Positions 15,708-23,174 of a DNA stretch of 64,000 nucleotides are shown piece by piece (positions within the stretch are counted from its first letter, which is position 1; the number at the start of each line of letters is the position of its first letter). This DNA is from Brachybacterium muris (GTDB lineage: Bacteria > Actinomycetota > Actinomycetes > Actinomycetales > Dermabacteraceae), in the NCBI RefSeq assembly GCF_016907455.1, contig NZ_JAFBCB010000001.1, positions 2,418,001-2,482,000 on the forward strand. The letters run 5' to 3'. The notes below the pieces were generated by a model. It had not been told where the DNA came from. It worked only from the letters and a program-made list of their open reading frames with translations, and ran no database searches. A program made the position numbers and the translations under genes.

Positions 15708-16771
15708 CCGACAACGCGACCGCGCCCGTCTTCGAGACCCGAGACCTCTCCGTCCACTTCCGGGTGGACAGCCCCCGCGGGAAGGTGACCGTCAGAGCGC
15801 TGGACGGCATCGACTTCACCCTGCACCGCGGGGAGATCTCCGCACTGGTGGGTGAGTCCGGTTCGGGCAAGACCACCCTGGCTCGGGTGTTCTCCCTGAT
15901 CTACCAACCCACCTCCGGGGAGGTGCTGGTGAACGGGATCCCGCTGGCGAAGGCTTCCAGGGACGAACGCAAGTACTACCGCGACGTCCAGCTGATCTTC
16001 CAGGATCCCTTCGCCTCCCTGAACGCGCTGAAGAAGATCCGGCACATCGTCGAACGCCCGGTGCGCATCCACAGGATCGCCAAGGGCCGCAAGGCCGTCA
16101 CCGCCAAGGTGGTGGAGCTGCTGGAGAAGGTGAACCTCTCCCCCGCCTCCCGGTACATCGACCGCTATCCCACGGACCTCTCCGGCGGTCAGCGTCAGCG
16201 CATCGCCATCGCGAAGTCCCTGGCGGTGAGCCCCAAGGTCCTGCTGGCCGACGAGCCCACCTCGATGCTCGATGCCTCGATCCGCCTGGAAGTGCTGAAC
16301 CTGCTCGCGGACCTGCGTGATGAGGAGGGCCTGGCTGTCCTCTACATCACCCACGACATCGCCAGTGCCCGGTACCTCTCTGACCGCATCAACGTCATGT
16401 ACGGGGGACGGATCATCGAGTCCGGTCCCACCGAGCAGATCGTCAGCGATCCGGTCCATCCGTACACGCGGCTGCTGCTCGACTCCGCCCCGGACCCCGC
16501 CCATTACAAGGGCTCCGGGCACTCCGCGGCACTGTCGTCCTCCACGGCCGCTCCGGTCGACAACTCCGTGGAGGTCACCGGATGCCGGTTCGCCAACCGC
16601 TGCCCTCTGGCCCGCCCCGAGTGCACCGATCGGCCCATCCCCCGATACGTCGGGCCCGATGGCCGGGACGTGCTGTGCGTCCTGGCCGACGAGCGACCAG
16701 ATTTCATCTCCATGTCCCCCGATGGCCACAACCCAACCACCACCCCTGATGCCGCTGCGGCGGCCCGTTGA
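15704..16771 (+). CDS. Opp/Dpp-type ABC transporter ATP-binding protein 2
   Basis: This 355-residue second ATPase has Walker A GESGSGKTT near residue 51, signature DLSGGQRQRIAIAKSLA and Walker B VLLADEPTSMLD with YITHDIA after it. The C-terminal region carries the GCRFANRCPLARPEC motif and ends in an alanine/threonine-rich tail. The ATG at 15704 overlaps the stop of the first ATPase. A much longer in-frame reading upstream is only a shadow of that gene. Confidence 0.92.
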   Translation: MTDNATAPVFETRDLSVHFRVDSPRGKVTVRALDGIDFTLHRGEISALVGESGSGKTTLARVFSLIYQPTSGEVLVNGIPLAKASRDERKYYRDVQLIFQDPFASLNALKKIRHIVERPVRIHRIAKGRKAVTAKVVELLEKVNLSPASRYIDRYPTDLSGGQRQRIAIAKSLAVSPKVLLADEPTSMLDASIRLEVLNLLADLRDEEGLAVLYITHDIASARYLSDRINVMYGGRIIESGPTEQIVSDPVHPYTRLLLDSAPDPAHYKGSGHSAALSSSTAAPVDNSVEVTGCRFANRCPLARPECTDRPIPRYVGPDGRDVLCVLADERPDFISMSPDGHNPTTTPDAAAAAR

Positions 16772-16787
16772 GAAGGAACGATCAAGG

Positions 16788-18512
16788 ATGATCAACTCGA
16801 AGATGACCCGCCGCGGCGTGCTCGGCGCACTCGGCATCGGTTCTGTCGGACTCACTGCTGTCGCCTGCTCCGGCGGGAGCAGCGGCGGCTCGGACGGCGG
16901 CGGCAATGGCGGTGGAGGTGCCGGCGGCGGCATCTTTGTCGTCGGCACCGGCGTGACGGCCACCAACCAGTTCGCCAAGAACTTCAACCGCTACGGCGGC
17001 GGCGACACCGCACCTGGCCTGGACCTGGTGTACGAGCCCCTGTTCCGCCTGTCCTCCAAGGACGGCGGCCAGCTGATCCCGATGCTCGCCGAGTCCGCCG
17101 AGCACACCGAGGACGGCCTGCAGGTGACCTACACCCTGCGCAAGGACGTCACCTGGTCCGACGGCGAGCCGTTCACCTCCAAGGACGTGCTGTTCACCCT
17201 GGGCTCCATCTACGGTGACCCGAACCCGGAGCCGGCCGAGGACGAGTTCGTGTGGCTCTCCGCCCCGATCGAGACCCCCGACGAGCAGACCGTGATCGTG
17301 AAGTACAACTCCGATCAGCGTCAGCAGGAGGTCAACCTCGCGCTGTACTACCCGATCGTTCCGGCACACATCTACCAGGACGGCGACAAGCTCGAGTTCC
17401 CGCAGGACATCATGGACAACCCGATCGGCACCGGTCCGGCCACCCTGAAGTCCTTCGACACCCAGCTGGTCACCTACGAGATGCGCGACGACTACTGGGG
17501 CGGCACCTCCGAGGTGGGTGAGGTGCAGTTCGTGCCCGCCGGACAGGCCGGCAACATCGAGACCCAGATCACCCAGGGAAATGTCGACTTCGCTGAGGGC
17601 GGCGCACCCGGTGTGGTCACCGGCTTCGCCTCCATGGCCGATACCAACAACTACCAGTGGATCGCGGATGGCGCTTCCCAGGGCGTCATCTTCATGACCG
17701 CACGCCCCGAGTCCCCCATGGCTGACGAGAACGTCCGAAAGGCACTGCGCGCCGCCGTGGACTACGAAGCGGTGATGACGGCCTCCGGGATCGGGTACAC
17801 GCTGCCGAACTACGCCGGTGTGGACCCCGTGATGAACGAGTCCCTGCAGCAGCCGGAGTTCTCCGAGCCGATGAAGATGGATGTCGAGGCCGCCAAGAAG
17901 TTCCTGGAGGACTCCGAGTGGACGGTCAACGCGGCCGGCAACCTGGAGAAGGACGGCAAGGAGCACCCGCTCAGCCTGCAGATCCAGAACGACAACGCGA
18001 CCTTCATGGTCACCATGCCGATCACGGTGGCGAACTGGAAGGACAACCTGGGGCTCACGGTCACCTTCGATCCCAAGCCCAAGGACGTCATGGACACCAT
18101 CCTGTCCACCGGCACCTTCGACATGGTCGCGACGGGCCTGGGCTACCCGGGCTCCCCCTGGTCGAACTACACGATGTACAACCAGACGATCAAGCCCATC
18201 GAGGAGGAGACCAACAACGGCAACTGGGGTCGCTGGTACTGGGGCGAGGAGGCCGAGGAGAAGATGGAGATCCTCGTGTCCACCCTCAACCGCCCGGAGA
18301 CCCAGGACAAGATCGCCGAGGGTGTCCAGGGAGTGCAGCAGGCCTTCCTCGAGCAGGCTCCCCACGCTCCCGTCCAGGGCGGCGGCACCGGCATCATGTA
18401 CTCCACCATCAACTGGACCGGATTCCCCGCTCCAGCCGACGTGGACTACTTCCCGCGCGTGGGCGGCATGGGCAACCTGACCCACCTCCTGATGGCGATC
18501 AAGCCCGCCTGA
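16788..18512 (+). CDS. extracellular solute-binding lipoprotein, family 5
   Basis: This 574-residue substrate-binding protein belongs to the SBP_bac_5 (DppA/OppA) family. The N-terminus has a twin-arginine-like TRRGVLGALG and a near-consensus lipobox ending at Cys27, followed by a glycine/serine linker. It should therefore be a lipid-anchored surface protein, possibly exported by Tat. GLDLVYEPLFRLS and TYTLRKDVTWSDGEPFTSKDV are typical of the family. It is the last gene of the importer operon, and a strong hairpin follows. The ligand is unknown; nearby GH18 and GH20 genes make amino-sugar oligosaccharides a possibility besides peptides. Confidence 0.9.
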   Translation: MINSKMTRRGVLGALGIGSVGLTAVACSGGSSGGSDGGGNGGGGAGGGIFVVGTGVTATNQFAKNFNRYGGGDTAPGLDLVYEPLFRLSSKDGGQLIPMLAESAEHTEDGLQVTYTLRKDVTWSDGEPFTSKDVLFTLGSIYGDPNPEPAEDEFVWLSAPIETPDEQTVIVKYNSDQRQQEVNLALYYPIVPAHIYQDGDKLEFPQDIMDNPIGTGPATLKSFDTQLVTYEMRDDYWGGTSEVGEVQFVPAGQAGNIETQITQGNVDFAEGGAPGVVTGFASMADTNNYQWIADGASQGVIFMTARPESPMADENVRKALRAAVDYEAVMTASGIGYTLPNYAGVDPVMNESLQQPEFSEPMKMDVEAAKKFLEDSEWTVNAAGNLEKDGKEHPLSLQIQNDNATFMVTMPITVANWKDNLGLTVTFDPKPKDVMDTILSTGTFDMVATGLGYPGSPWSNYTMYNQTIKPIEEETNNGNWGRWYWGEEAEEKMEILVSTLNRPETQDKIAEGVQGVQQAFLEQAPHAPVQGGGTGIMYSTINWTGFPAPADVDYFPRVGGMGNLTHLLMAIKPA

Positions 18513-18553
18513 TCCCAGGCCGGCAGGCGCCCGTCCCGACGGGCCCGACGACG

Positions 18554-18592
18554 ACAGGGCCGGTTCCTCCTCACGGAGGGACCGGCCCTGTT
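18554..18592 (+). terminator. terminator between importer operon and GH18 remnant
   Basis: CAGGGCCGGT (18555-18564) pairs with ACCGGCCCTG (18581-18590), and the inner arms extend the stem to about 16 bp with a 4-nt loop (18571-18574). It ends in TGTT on the plus strand. It lies 42 bp after the binding-protein stop and 47 bp before the end of the leftward GH18 fragment, so it may act in both directions. Confidence 0.75.
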
Positions 18593-18638
18593 GCGTGCGG
18601 GACGCACCGCATCGTGCTCCCGCTGCCGAGGCGCTCGC

Positions 18639-18993
18639 TCAGCCCTCCCGGCTGCGCAGGCGCTCGCCCAGCCGTCGCGTCCAGGGGTAGTCGGTGGCGG
18701 TGATCGCATCGTCCAGGAAGGGGGCGCCGTCACGGTCGATCGCGTAGGAGAACACGCCCGCCTTGGTGGCCCCAGCGGGCTGCCAGTCCGCGTAGGCCAC
18801 CGCCCGGGAGTCCTCGAAGGGCTCAGAGATGTCGTCCCATCGGTTGCGGTCGAACTCCTCGTAGAACGAGAAGCCGATCAGGTACCGCTCCGCCGGGATC
18901 AGTGGCGCGAAGGTCTCCCAGGTCGGCTGAAGACTGTCGACGGAGCGTCCGTAGGACTGCTGAATATTCGCCTCGCTGGGGTCCGCTGATCGA
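18639..18993 (-). pseudogene. GH18 endo-beta-N-acetylglucosaminidase, C-terminal fragment (split by IS21)
   Basis: This leftward fragment of about 118 codons encodes the second half of a GH18 barrel. It contains ANIQQSYGRSVDSL (a strand-6 QSYGR motif typical of EndoS/EndoF-like enzymes) and YLIGFSFYEEFDRNRWDDI. It ends with LGERLRSREG at a stop at 18639. Its open frame runs on into the insertion element without a proper start. It matches the N-terminal fragment at 21526-21986 in family and order, so an insertion element has cut one gene in two. Without its first half it lacks the catalytic acid and is unlikely to be functional. Confidence 0.8.
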
Positions 18994-19073
18994 GGGTTCG
19001 GGTGCCACGTCGCTGCCGTAGCGGTGGCGTCGTTCGGGACCACCAGTGGTGTCGTTGGGGCCGCTCTGTCTAC

Positions 19074-19114
19074 GCTCCTTCCGCCGTGTGTATAGGGCAC
19101 GCGGCGGAAGGAGC
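19074..19114 (+). promoter_or_regulatory. hairpin masking the istA ribosome binding site
   Basis: GCTCCTTCCGCCG (19074-19086) is fully complementary to CGGCGGAAGGAGC (19102-19114). With the inner bases the stem reaches 17 bp (one G-U) around the 7-nt loop TATAGGG (19091-19097). The right arm contains the istA Shine-Dalgarno GGAAGGAG (19106-19113). Transcripts entering from outside would fold and hide it. A promoter inside the hairpin would yield an open site; TATAGG in the loop is a weak -10 candidate. Such masking is known from other insertion sequences. Here it is inferred from sequence. Confidence 0.75.
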
Positions 19115-19122
19115 AATCTGGA

Positions 19123-20685
19123 ATGGTACGGAAGATCAGGGCGAAGCTGGTGCTCCAGCTGCGCGCAGAAGGTCTGTCGGGGCGAGCGATTTCGTCCTCG
19201 CAGGGCATGTCCCGCAAGTCCGTGAGGGCGGTGTTCGAGGCCGCTGACGCTGCAGGGATCGGGTGGGGCGATATCGCGGACGTCGCCGATGAGCAGGTGT
19301 ATGCCCGGTTGTTCCCGGGCCGGGGCGAGCACGAGAGCGTGTTCGCACAGCCGGACTGGGAACAGGTCCATCGAGAGATGGCCAGGGTCGGCGTGACGCT
19401 GAAGCTGTTGCACGGCGAGTACTTCGACGCGACCACGGCGGCTGGGGATCCGGCGATGGGGTATGACCGGTTTTGCCGCACCTACCAGCACCACGTCATG
19501 GTCACCGGTGCCGCTTCGAGAGTCGGTCACAAGGCCGGCCAGAGCGTGGAGGTCGACTGGTCCGGCCCCACGATGGAGCTGGCCGATCCGGTCACCGGCG
19601 AGGTCTCGAAGGTGTTCTTGTTCGTTGCCTGCCTGCCTTTTTCTCGTTACGCGTTCTGCTTCCCGGCGCTGGATATGCGCCAGGAGTCCTGGCTGCGAGC
19701 GCACGTAGCGATGTTCGAGGCGCTGGGCGGGACGGTCCCGAGGATCGTTCCGGACAACCTCAAGACCGGTGTGGTGAAGCACCCCCGCGAGGGCGAGATC
19801 GTCCTGAACGATGCGTATCGCGAGATGGCAGCGCATTACTCGGCGGCGGTGCTCCCGGGGAGGGTGCGGAAACCGAAAGACAAGGCGAGCGTGGAGAACA
19901 CCGTCGCGCACGTCGCGACCTGGGTCATCGCCGGGCTGCGGGATCAGCGATTCACGTCCCTGCCCGAACTTGCAGCCGCCATCGGGCAGCGGATGGAGGC
20001 CTATAACGCGGAGCCGTTCCAGAAGCGGCCCGGATCCCGCGCCAGCGTGTTCGACGCGGAGGAGCGGCCGCTGCTGACGCCGCTGCCGGCGGTGCCCTAC
20101 GAGATCTCGACATGGCACTACGGACGACGAGTGGGCAGGAACGGGCACGTCACGTTCGCGCGGAACTTCTACTCCGCGCCGTTCGCGCACATCGGCGCGA
20201 AGGTCGATCTGCGCATCACGGCCCGGACGCTGGAGATCTATCAGGGCAGCCAGCGACTGACCAGTCACCTGCTGCTCCCGGAGACCGCGAGCAATGAGTA
20301 CCGCACCAACGACGCGGACCTACCTGCGGGCGAGCGTTTCCAGGCCTGGGACGCGCAGAGGGTGCGGGCGTGGGCAGATCGGGTCGGGCCGGCCACGGTG
20401 ATCGTGATCCAGCGGATCTTCGAGTCCGTGCCGATCGTGGAACAGGGCCTGGATCCCGCGTTGGCGGTGCTACGGCTCTCTCGCCGCTTCTCCGTAGATC
20501 GGGTCGAGGCGGCCTGCGCACTCGCGCTGACGGGACGGGTCCGTTCACCGCGCTATGCGCATCTGCACCCGATCTTGGCCACCGGGCAGGACAAGGTCGC
20601 CGCCCTGCGTCCACCCCGCGAGGAACCCGCGGAAGACGGCGGATACGTCCGTGGCGCCGACTACTACGCCGGAGGTGTCCGGTGA
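19123..20685 (+). CDS. istA: IS21-family transposase IstA
   Basis: This 520-residue transposase has an N-terminal helix-turn-helix (about residues 5-45, LSGRAISSSQGMSRKSVRAVFE) and an rve-type catalytic core with the DDE triad. The triad is Asp145 in VEVDWSG, Asp211 in VPDNLKTG and Glu258 in KASVENTV. A C-terminal beta-rich domain contains GHVTFARNFYSAP. The gene appears intact. The ATG at 19123 follows GGAAGGAG at 9 nt, and the end overlaps istB by GTGA. It cuts and joins DNA ends together with the helper IstB. Confidence 0.96.
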   Translation: MVRKIRAKLVLQLRAEGLSGRAISSSQGMSRKSVRAVFEAADAAGIGWGDIADVADEQVYARLFPGRGEHESVFAQPDWEQVHREMARVGVTLKLLHGEYFDATTAAGDPAMGYDRFCRTYQHHVMVTGAASRVGHKAGQSVEVDWSGPTMELADPVTGEVSKVFLFVACLPFSRYAFCFPALDMRQESWLRAHVAMFEALGGTVPRIVPDNLKTGVVKHPREGEIVLNDAYREMAAHYSAAVLPGRVRKPKDKASVENTVAHVATWVIAGLRDQRFTSLPELAAAIGQRMEAYNAEPFQKRPGSRASVFDAEERPLLTPLPAVPYEISTWHYGRRVGRNGHVTFARNFYSAPFAHIGAKVDLRITARTLEIYQGSQRLTSHLLLPETASNEYRTNDADLPAGERFQAWDAQRVRAWADRVGPATVIVIQRIFESVPIVEQGLDPALAVLRLSRRFSVDRVEAACALALTGRVRSPRYAHLHPILATGQDKVAALRPPREEPAEDGGYVRGADYYAGGVR

Positions 20686-21428
20686 GCGTGATCGATAACG
20701 ACACGAAGCGGAAGCTGCGCGAGATGGGCGCGACCGCGCTGCTGGACGCGATCGATGCCCAGGATGAGGCTCACGTGCTGGGGATGTCGTTCCAGGAACG
20801 GCTCCAGCTGATCGTGGACGAGGCGCATTCCATCTTCAATCATGGAAAGGTCGAGGGTCTGATCCGCCGGGCGGGGCTGCGTTATCCCGGAGCGGACCTG
20901 CGGCGGCTGGATCTGGTCGAGGAACGGGGACTGAACCGGAACGTGATCGCGCAACTGGCAACCTGCTCCTTCATCCAGCGGCAACAGAACGTGGTCTTCC
21001 AGGGCTTCACCGGCTCAGGGAAGTCCTACCTCGGCTGCGCGCTGGCGAAGCAGGCCTGCCAGCACCGGCTCCGAGCCCACTACATCCGAATGCCCGACCT
21101 CGAAGAGGCCTGGGCCCTGGCAAAGGACAAGCCGCAGGGCCAGACGAAGTTCCTGCGGAAGTACTCCACGTTCTCGCTGCTGGTGATCGACGAGTGGCTG
21201 CTGGACCATCCTGACGAGGGAATGCGTTCGATGCTGCTGGAACTGCTCGAGCGCCGCTATGACACCGGCTCGACCGTGTTCTGCACCCAGTACCCGAAGA
21301 AGGACTGGCACGCCCGGCTCGGTGGAGCAGTCCACGCCGATGCGATCATGGACCGCATCGTGCACAACACAATCTGGATCGACACCGGCGACAGGAACAT
21401 GCGAGAACACACCGCACTGCCCCAGTGA
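20682..21428 (+). CDS. istB: IS21-family helper ATPase IstB
   Basis: This 248-residue AAA+ ATPase, related to DnaC, assists IstA in target capture. Walker A GFTGSGKSYLG lies near residues 108-118 and Walker B LLVIDEWLL near 166-174. TVFCTQYPKKDWHARLGG matches the usual sensor region of IstB. The GTG at 20682 overlaps the istA stop. A longer in-frame extension upstream is a shadow of istA. It appears complete. Confidence 0.96.
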   Translation: MSVIDNDTKRKLREMGATALLDAIDAQDEAHVLGMSFQERLQLIVDEAHSIFNHGKVEGLIRRAGLRYPGADLRRLDLVEERGLNRNVIAQLATCSFIQRQQNVVFQGFTGSGKSYLGCALAKQACQHRLRAHYIRMPDLEEAWALAKDKPQGQTKFLRKYSTFSLLVIDEWLLDHPDEGMRSMLLELLERRYDTGSTVFCTQYPKKDWHARLGGAVHADAIMDRIVHNTIWIDTGDRNMREHTALPQ

Positions 21429-21525
21429 CCCGATGCCGGCGGGAGCCAGTGGTCCCCACCGCGGCGGCTACTGGCCCCCGTCGGCACGATCGGCGGTCCC
21501 CAAGAGCAAGATTCGGTGGCTCCCA

Positions 21526-21986
21526 CGACTACGAATACTCATCGTGCCGGACTCCTTGCCCACCAGGCGCGACAGCTCATGGAACACGGTGGTGGCGCGC
21601 TCTGCCTGCTCCGCCGAGAGCCGGGTCTCCATGTCGATGTCCAGGCCGTCGAGCCCGTGTGCGTGCACCAGCTGCTCCACCAGGTGCTCGGCGAGTGCGC
21701 GGTTGCCGGAGGGTGTGTCGGGGAAGTCGGGGTTGAGCAGTGAACTGATGTCGGTGGTGCGGGCAACGGCGGTTCCCTGCTCGTGCAGCGCCGGCACGTA
21801 CTGCTCGCGCAGGGTCTGCCAGAACGGGTTCTCCGGTGGGGTGAAGTCGGGGAACACGAAGGCCACGTCCACCTCGGCGGGGATCTCGCCGAAGCTGTTG
21901 GGCTTGGCGGGATCGGCCACGCGGTCGTGCCAGGTGCGGAAATAGGCCATCTGCAGGCCGGTGCGGGGGTGGGGGCTGATCGCCAC
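21526..21986 (-). pseudogene. GH18 endo-beta-N-acetylglucosaminidase, N-terminal fragment (split by IS21)
   Basis: The fragment has the GH18 catalytic motif LDGLDIDME, whose final Glu would protonate the chitobiose bond, and an early LQMAYFRTWHDR strand as in EndoF/EndoS-type enzymes that release N-glycans. I choose the GTG at 21986 because GAGGAG lies 6 nt before it. A GTG at 22025 lacks a ribosome site. The coding frame leaves family resemblance after LVGKESGT, just where the IS21 end begins, and continues 20-odd unrelated codons into the element. No signal peptide is evident. The intact gene would have followed GH20 in one operon. Confidence 0.8.
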
Positions 21987-22082
21987 GGGAAGCTCCTCGA
22001 GTCGGGGTGGGTGGTCGCGGTTCACGGTCGAGATGGTGAGGCGGGCCGGTGGACGGCCGGGGGCGTCGTCGTCGAGCGGCGC

Positions 22083-23174
22083 CTACTGGCGCTCCATGAC
22101 GGCGGCGAACGGCACCAGCCAGGTGTCCACCAGGTCCAGGGTCTCGGTCTCACCCAGCACGTCGGGGCTGTCGCACCACACGGACAGGGACGCGCCCAGC
22201 ACCGGGTCGGGCGCTCCCGCAGGAACGGGCGGCACGTCGATGTGCTGGTCCTGGGCGGCCAATCCCATGAAGCGGCGGGGAGCGAACTTCTGGGCCAGCA
22301 GGCCGAACCGGCGCTTGCCGTGGGGCTCGGGCACCCCGTCGCCGGAGAGCACGAAGTACAGCAGGTCGCCGTGGGAGTTGATCACCCGGTACCCGGAGTC
22401 CAGGTAGTCGGTGACCGAGGGCGTCCATGCTCGCCACCGGATCCACACGTCCACCACGGCACCCGTGGTGATGGGCACCAGCGGACGCTCGGAAGCGGGG
22501 ACAACGTGGTCGTTCCACAGGATCGGGGTGCGGCCGCTCTCGAGCACCCGGGCGGCGAGGGCGTTCATGAACAGGGCGTAGGAGTCCAGCGCGGTCGCTC
22601 CCTCCCCCACCTCGTGCCGGGCGTGCTCGACCAGGGTCGGGAAGCGGTCGGGTCGCTGGGCGTCCTCGTCCTCCCATGGGGCGGCGAAGAACTCGTCCCC
22701 GCCCAGGTGCACGGCATCCCCCGGGAACAGGGCGGCCGCCGCCTCCGTGAGGGCGAGCGCGAACTCGAGGGACTCGGGCCTGGACACGTCCAGCCGGTCC
22801 GGGTGGACGGTGCCGTGGCGGTCGGTGAGCCGGAGGTGCTCGCGTCCTACCAGCAGTGCCCCGGCGTGCGAGGGCAGATCCACCTCAGGGATCAGGGCGA
22901 TGCCGGCCCCCTGGGCCGCCTCGACGATCCGCGCGGCGTCCCCGGCCGTCCAGGCGTCATCGGCGGCGAGCTGCTCGAAACCGGGCAGCTGCACCCCCAC
23001 CCGGTGGGTCTCGGTGAGGTGCAGCTTGAGGGCGGTGAAGCCGAGCGCCGCCATCCGCTCCAGCAGGCGCTCGATCGATTCGACGGAGAAGGCCTTGCGG
23101 CCCACGTCCAGACTGAGGCCGCGGTAGTCCGCGGTGCTCAGCCCACTTCCCGTCACCGCCGTAGACGCACTCAC
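22083..23174 (-). CDS. GH20 beta-N-acetylhexosaminidase
   Basis: This 363-residue GH20 hydrolase removes terminal GlcNAc or GalNAc. The catalytic Asp-Glu pair sits in HLGGDEFF near residues 157-164, and RGLSLDVGRKAFSVESIERLLERMAALGFTALKLHLTE is the usual start of the barrel (quoted here as separate motifs: RGLSLDVGRK, LKLHLTE). No N-terminal GH20b domain and no signal peptide are seen, so it is short for the family and probably cytoplasmic. The GTG at 23174 overlaps the pheT stop (GTGA), an unusual coupling to a tRNA synthetase gene. It would process sugars released by the neighbouring GH18. Confidence 0.9.
   Translation of the reverse strand: MSASTAVTGSGLSTADYRGLSLDVGRKAFSVESIERLLERMAALGFTALKLHLTETHRVGVQLPGFEQLAADDAWTAGDAARIVEAAQGAGIALIPEVDLPSHAGALLVGREHLRLTDRHGTVHPDRLDVSRPESLEFALALTEAAAALFPGDAVHLGGDEFFAAPWEDEDAQRPDRFPTLVEHARHEVGEGATALDSYALFMNALAARVLESGRTPILWNDHVVPASERPLVPITTGAVVDVWIRWRAWTPSVTDYLDSGYRVINSHGDLLYFVLSGDGVPEPHGKRRFGLLAQKFAPRRFMGLAAQDQHIDVPPVPAGAPDPVLGASLSVWCDSPDVLGETETLDLVDTWLVPFAAVMERQ

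Larger units (their letters stand above)
18994..21525 (+). mobile_element. IS21-family insertion sequence
   Basis: The element of about 2.5 kb carries istA and istB in the IS21 order with overlapping start and stop. Imperfect inverted repeats are visible near the ends. GGGTGCCAC (19000-19008) faces GTGGCTCCC (21516-21524), and a second internal pair, CGGGACCAC near 19035 and CGGTCCCC near 21494, matches the multiple end repeats usual in this family. Exact termini are uncertain by about 10-20 bp. The best short duplication I see is only TCG, which is not convincing. It interrupts a GH18 glycosidase gene. Confidence 0.85.

Noticed and set aside
16782-18485. 567-codon open frame antisense to the solute-binding protein
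   Set aside because: The plus-strand gene has full family motifs, a lipobox and operon context. The antisense product is low-complexity shadow sequence.
18980-21530. Target-site duplication of the IS21 element
   Set aside because: Only a 3-bp TCG match was found at the inferred ends, too short to distinguish from chance.
22026-22085. GH20 and GH18 as one gene separated by an amber codon
   Set aside because: The GH18 frame is in phase after the GH20 TAG, but the 19 intervening codons look non-conserved and a good ribosome site precedes the GTG at 21986, so two separate genes are more likely.
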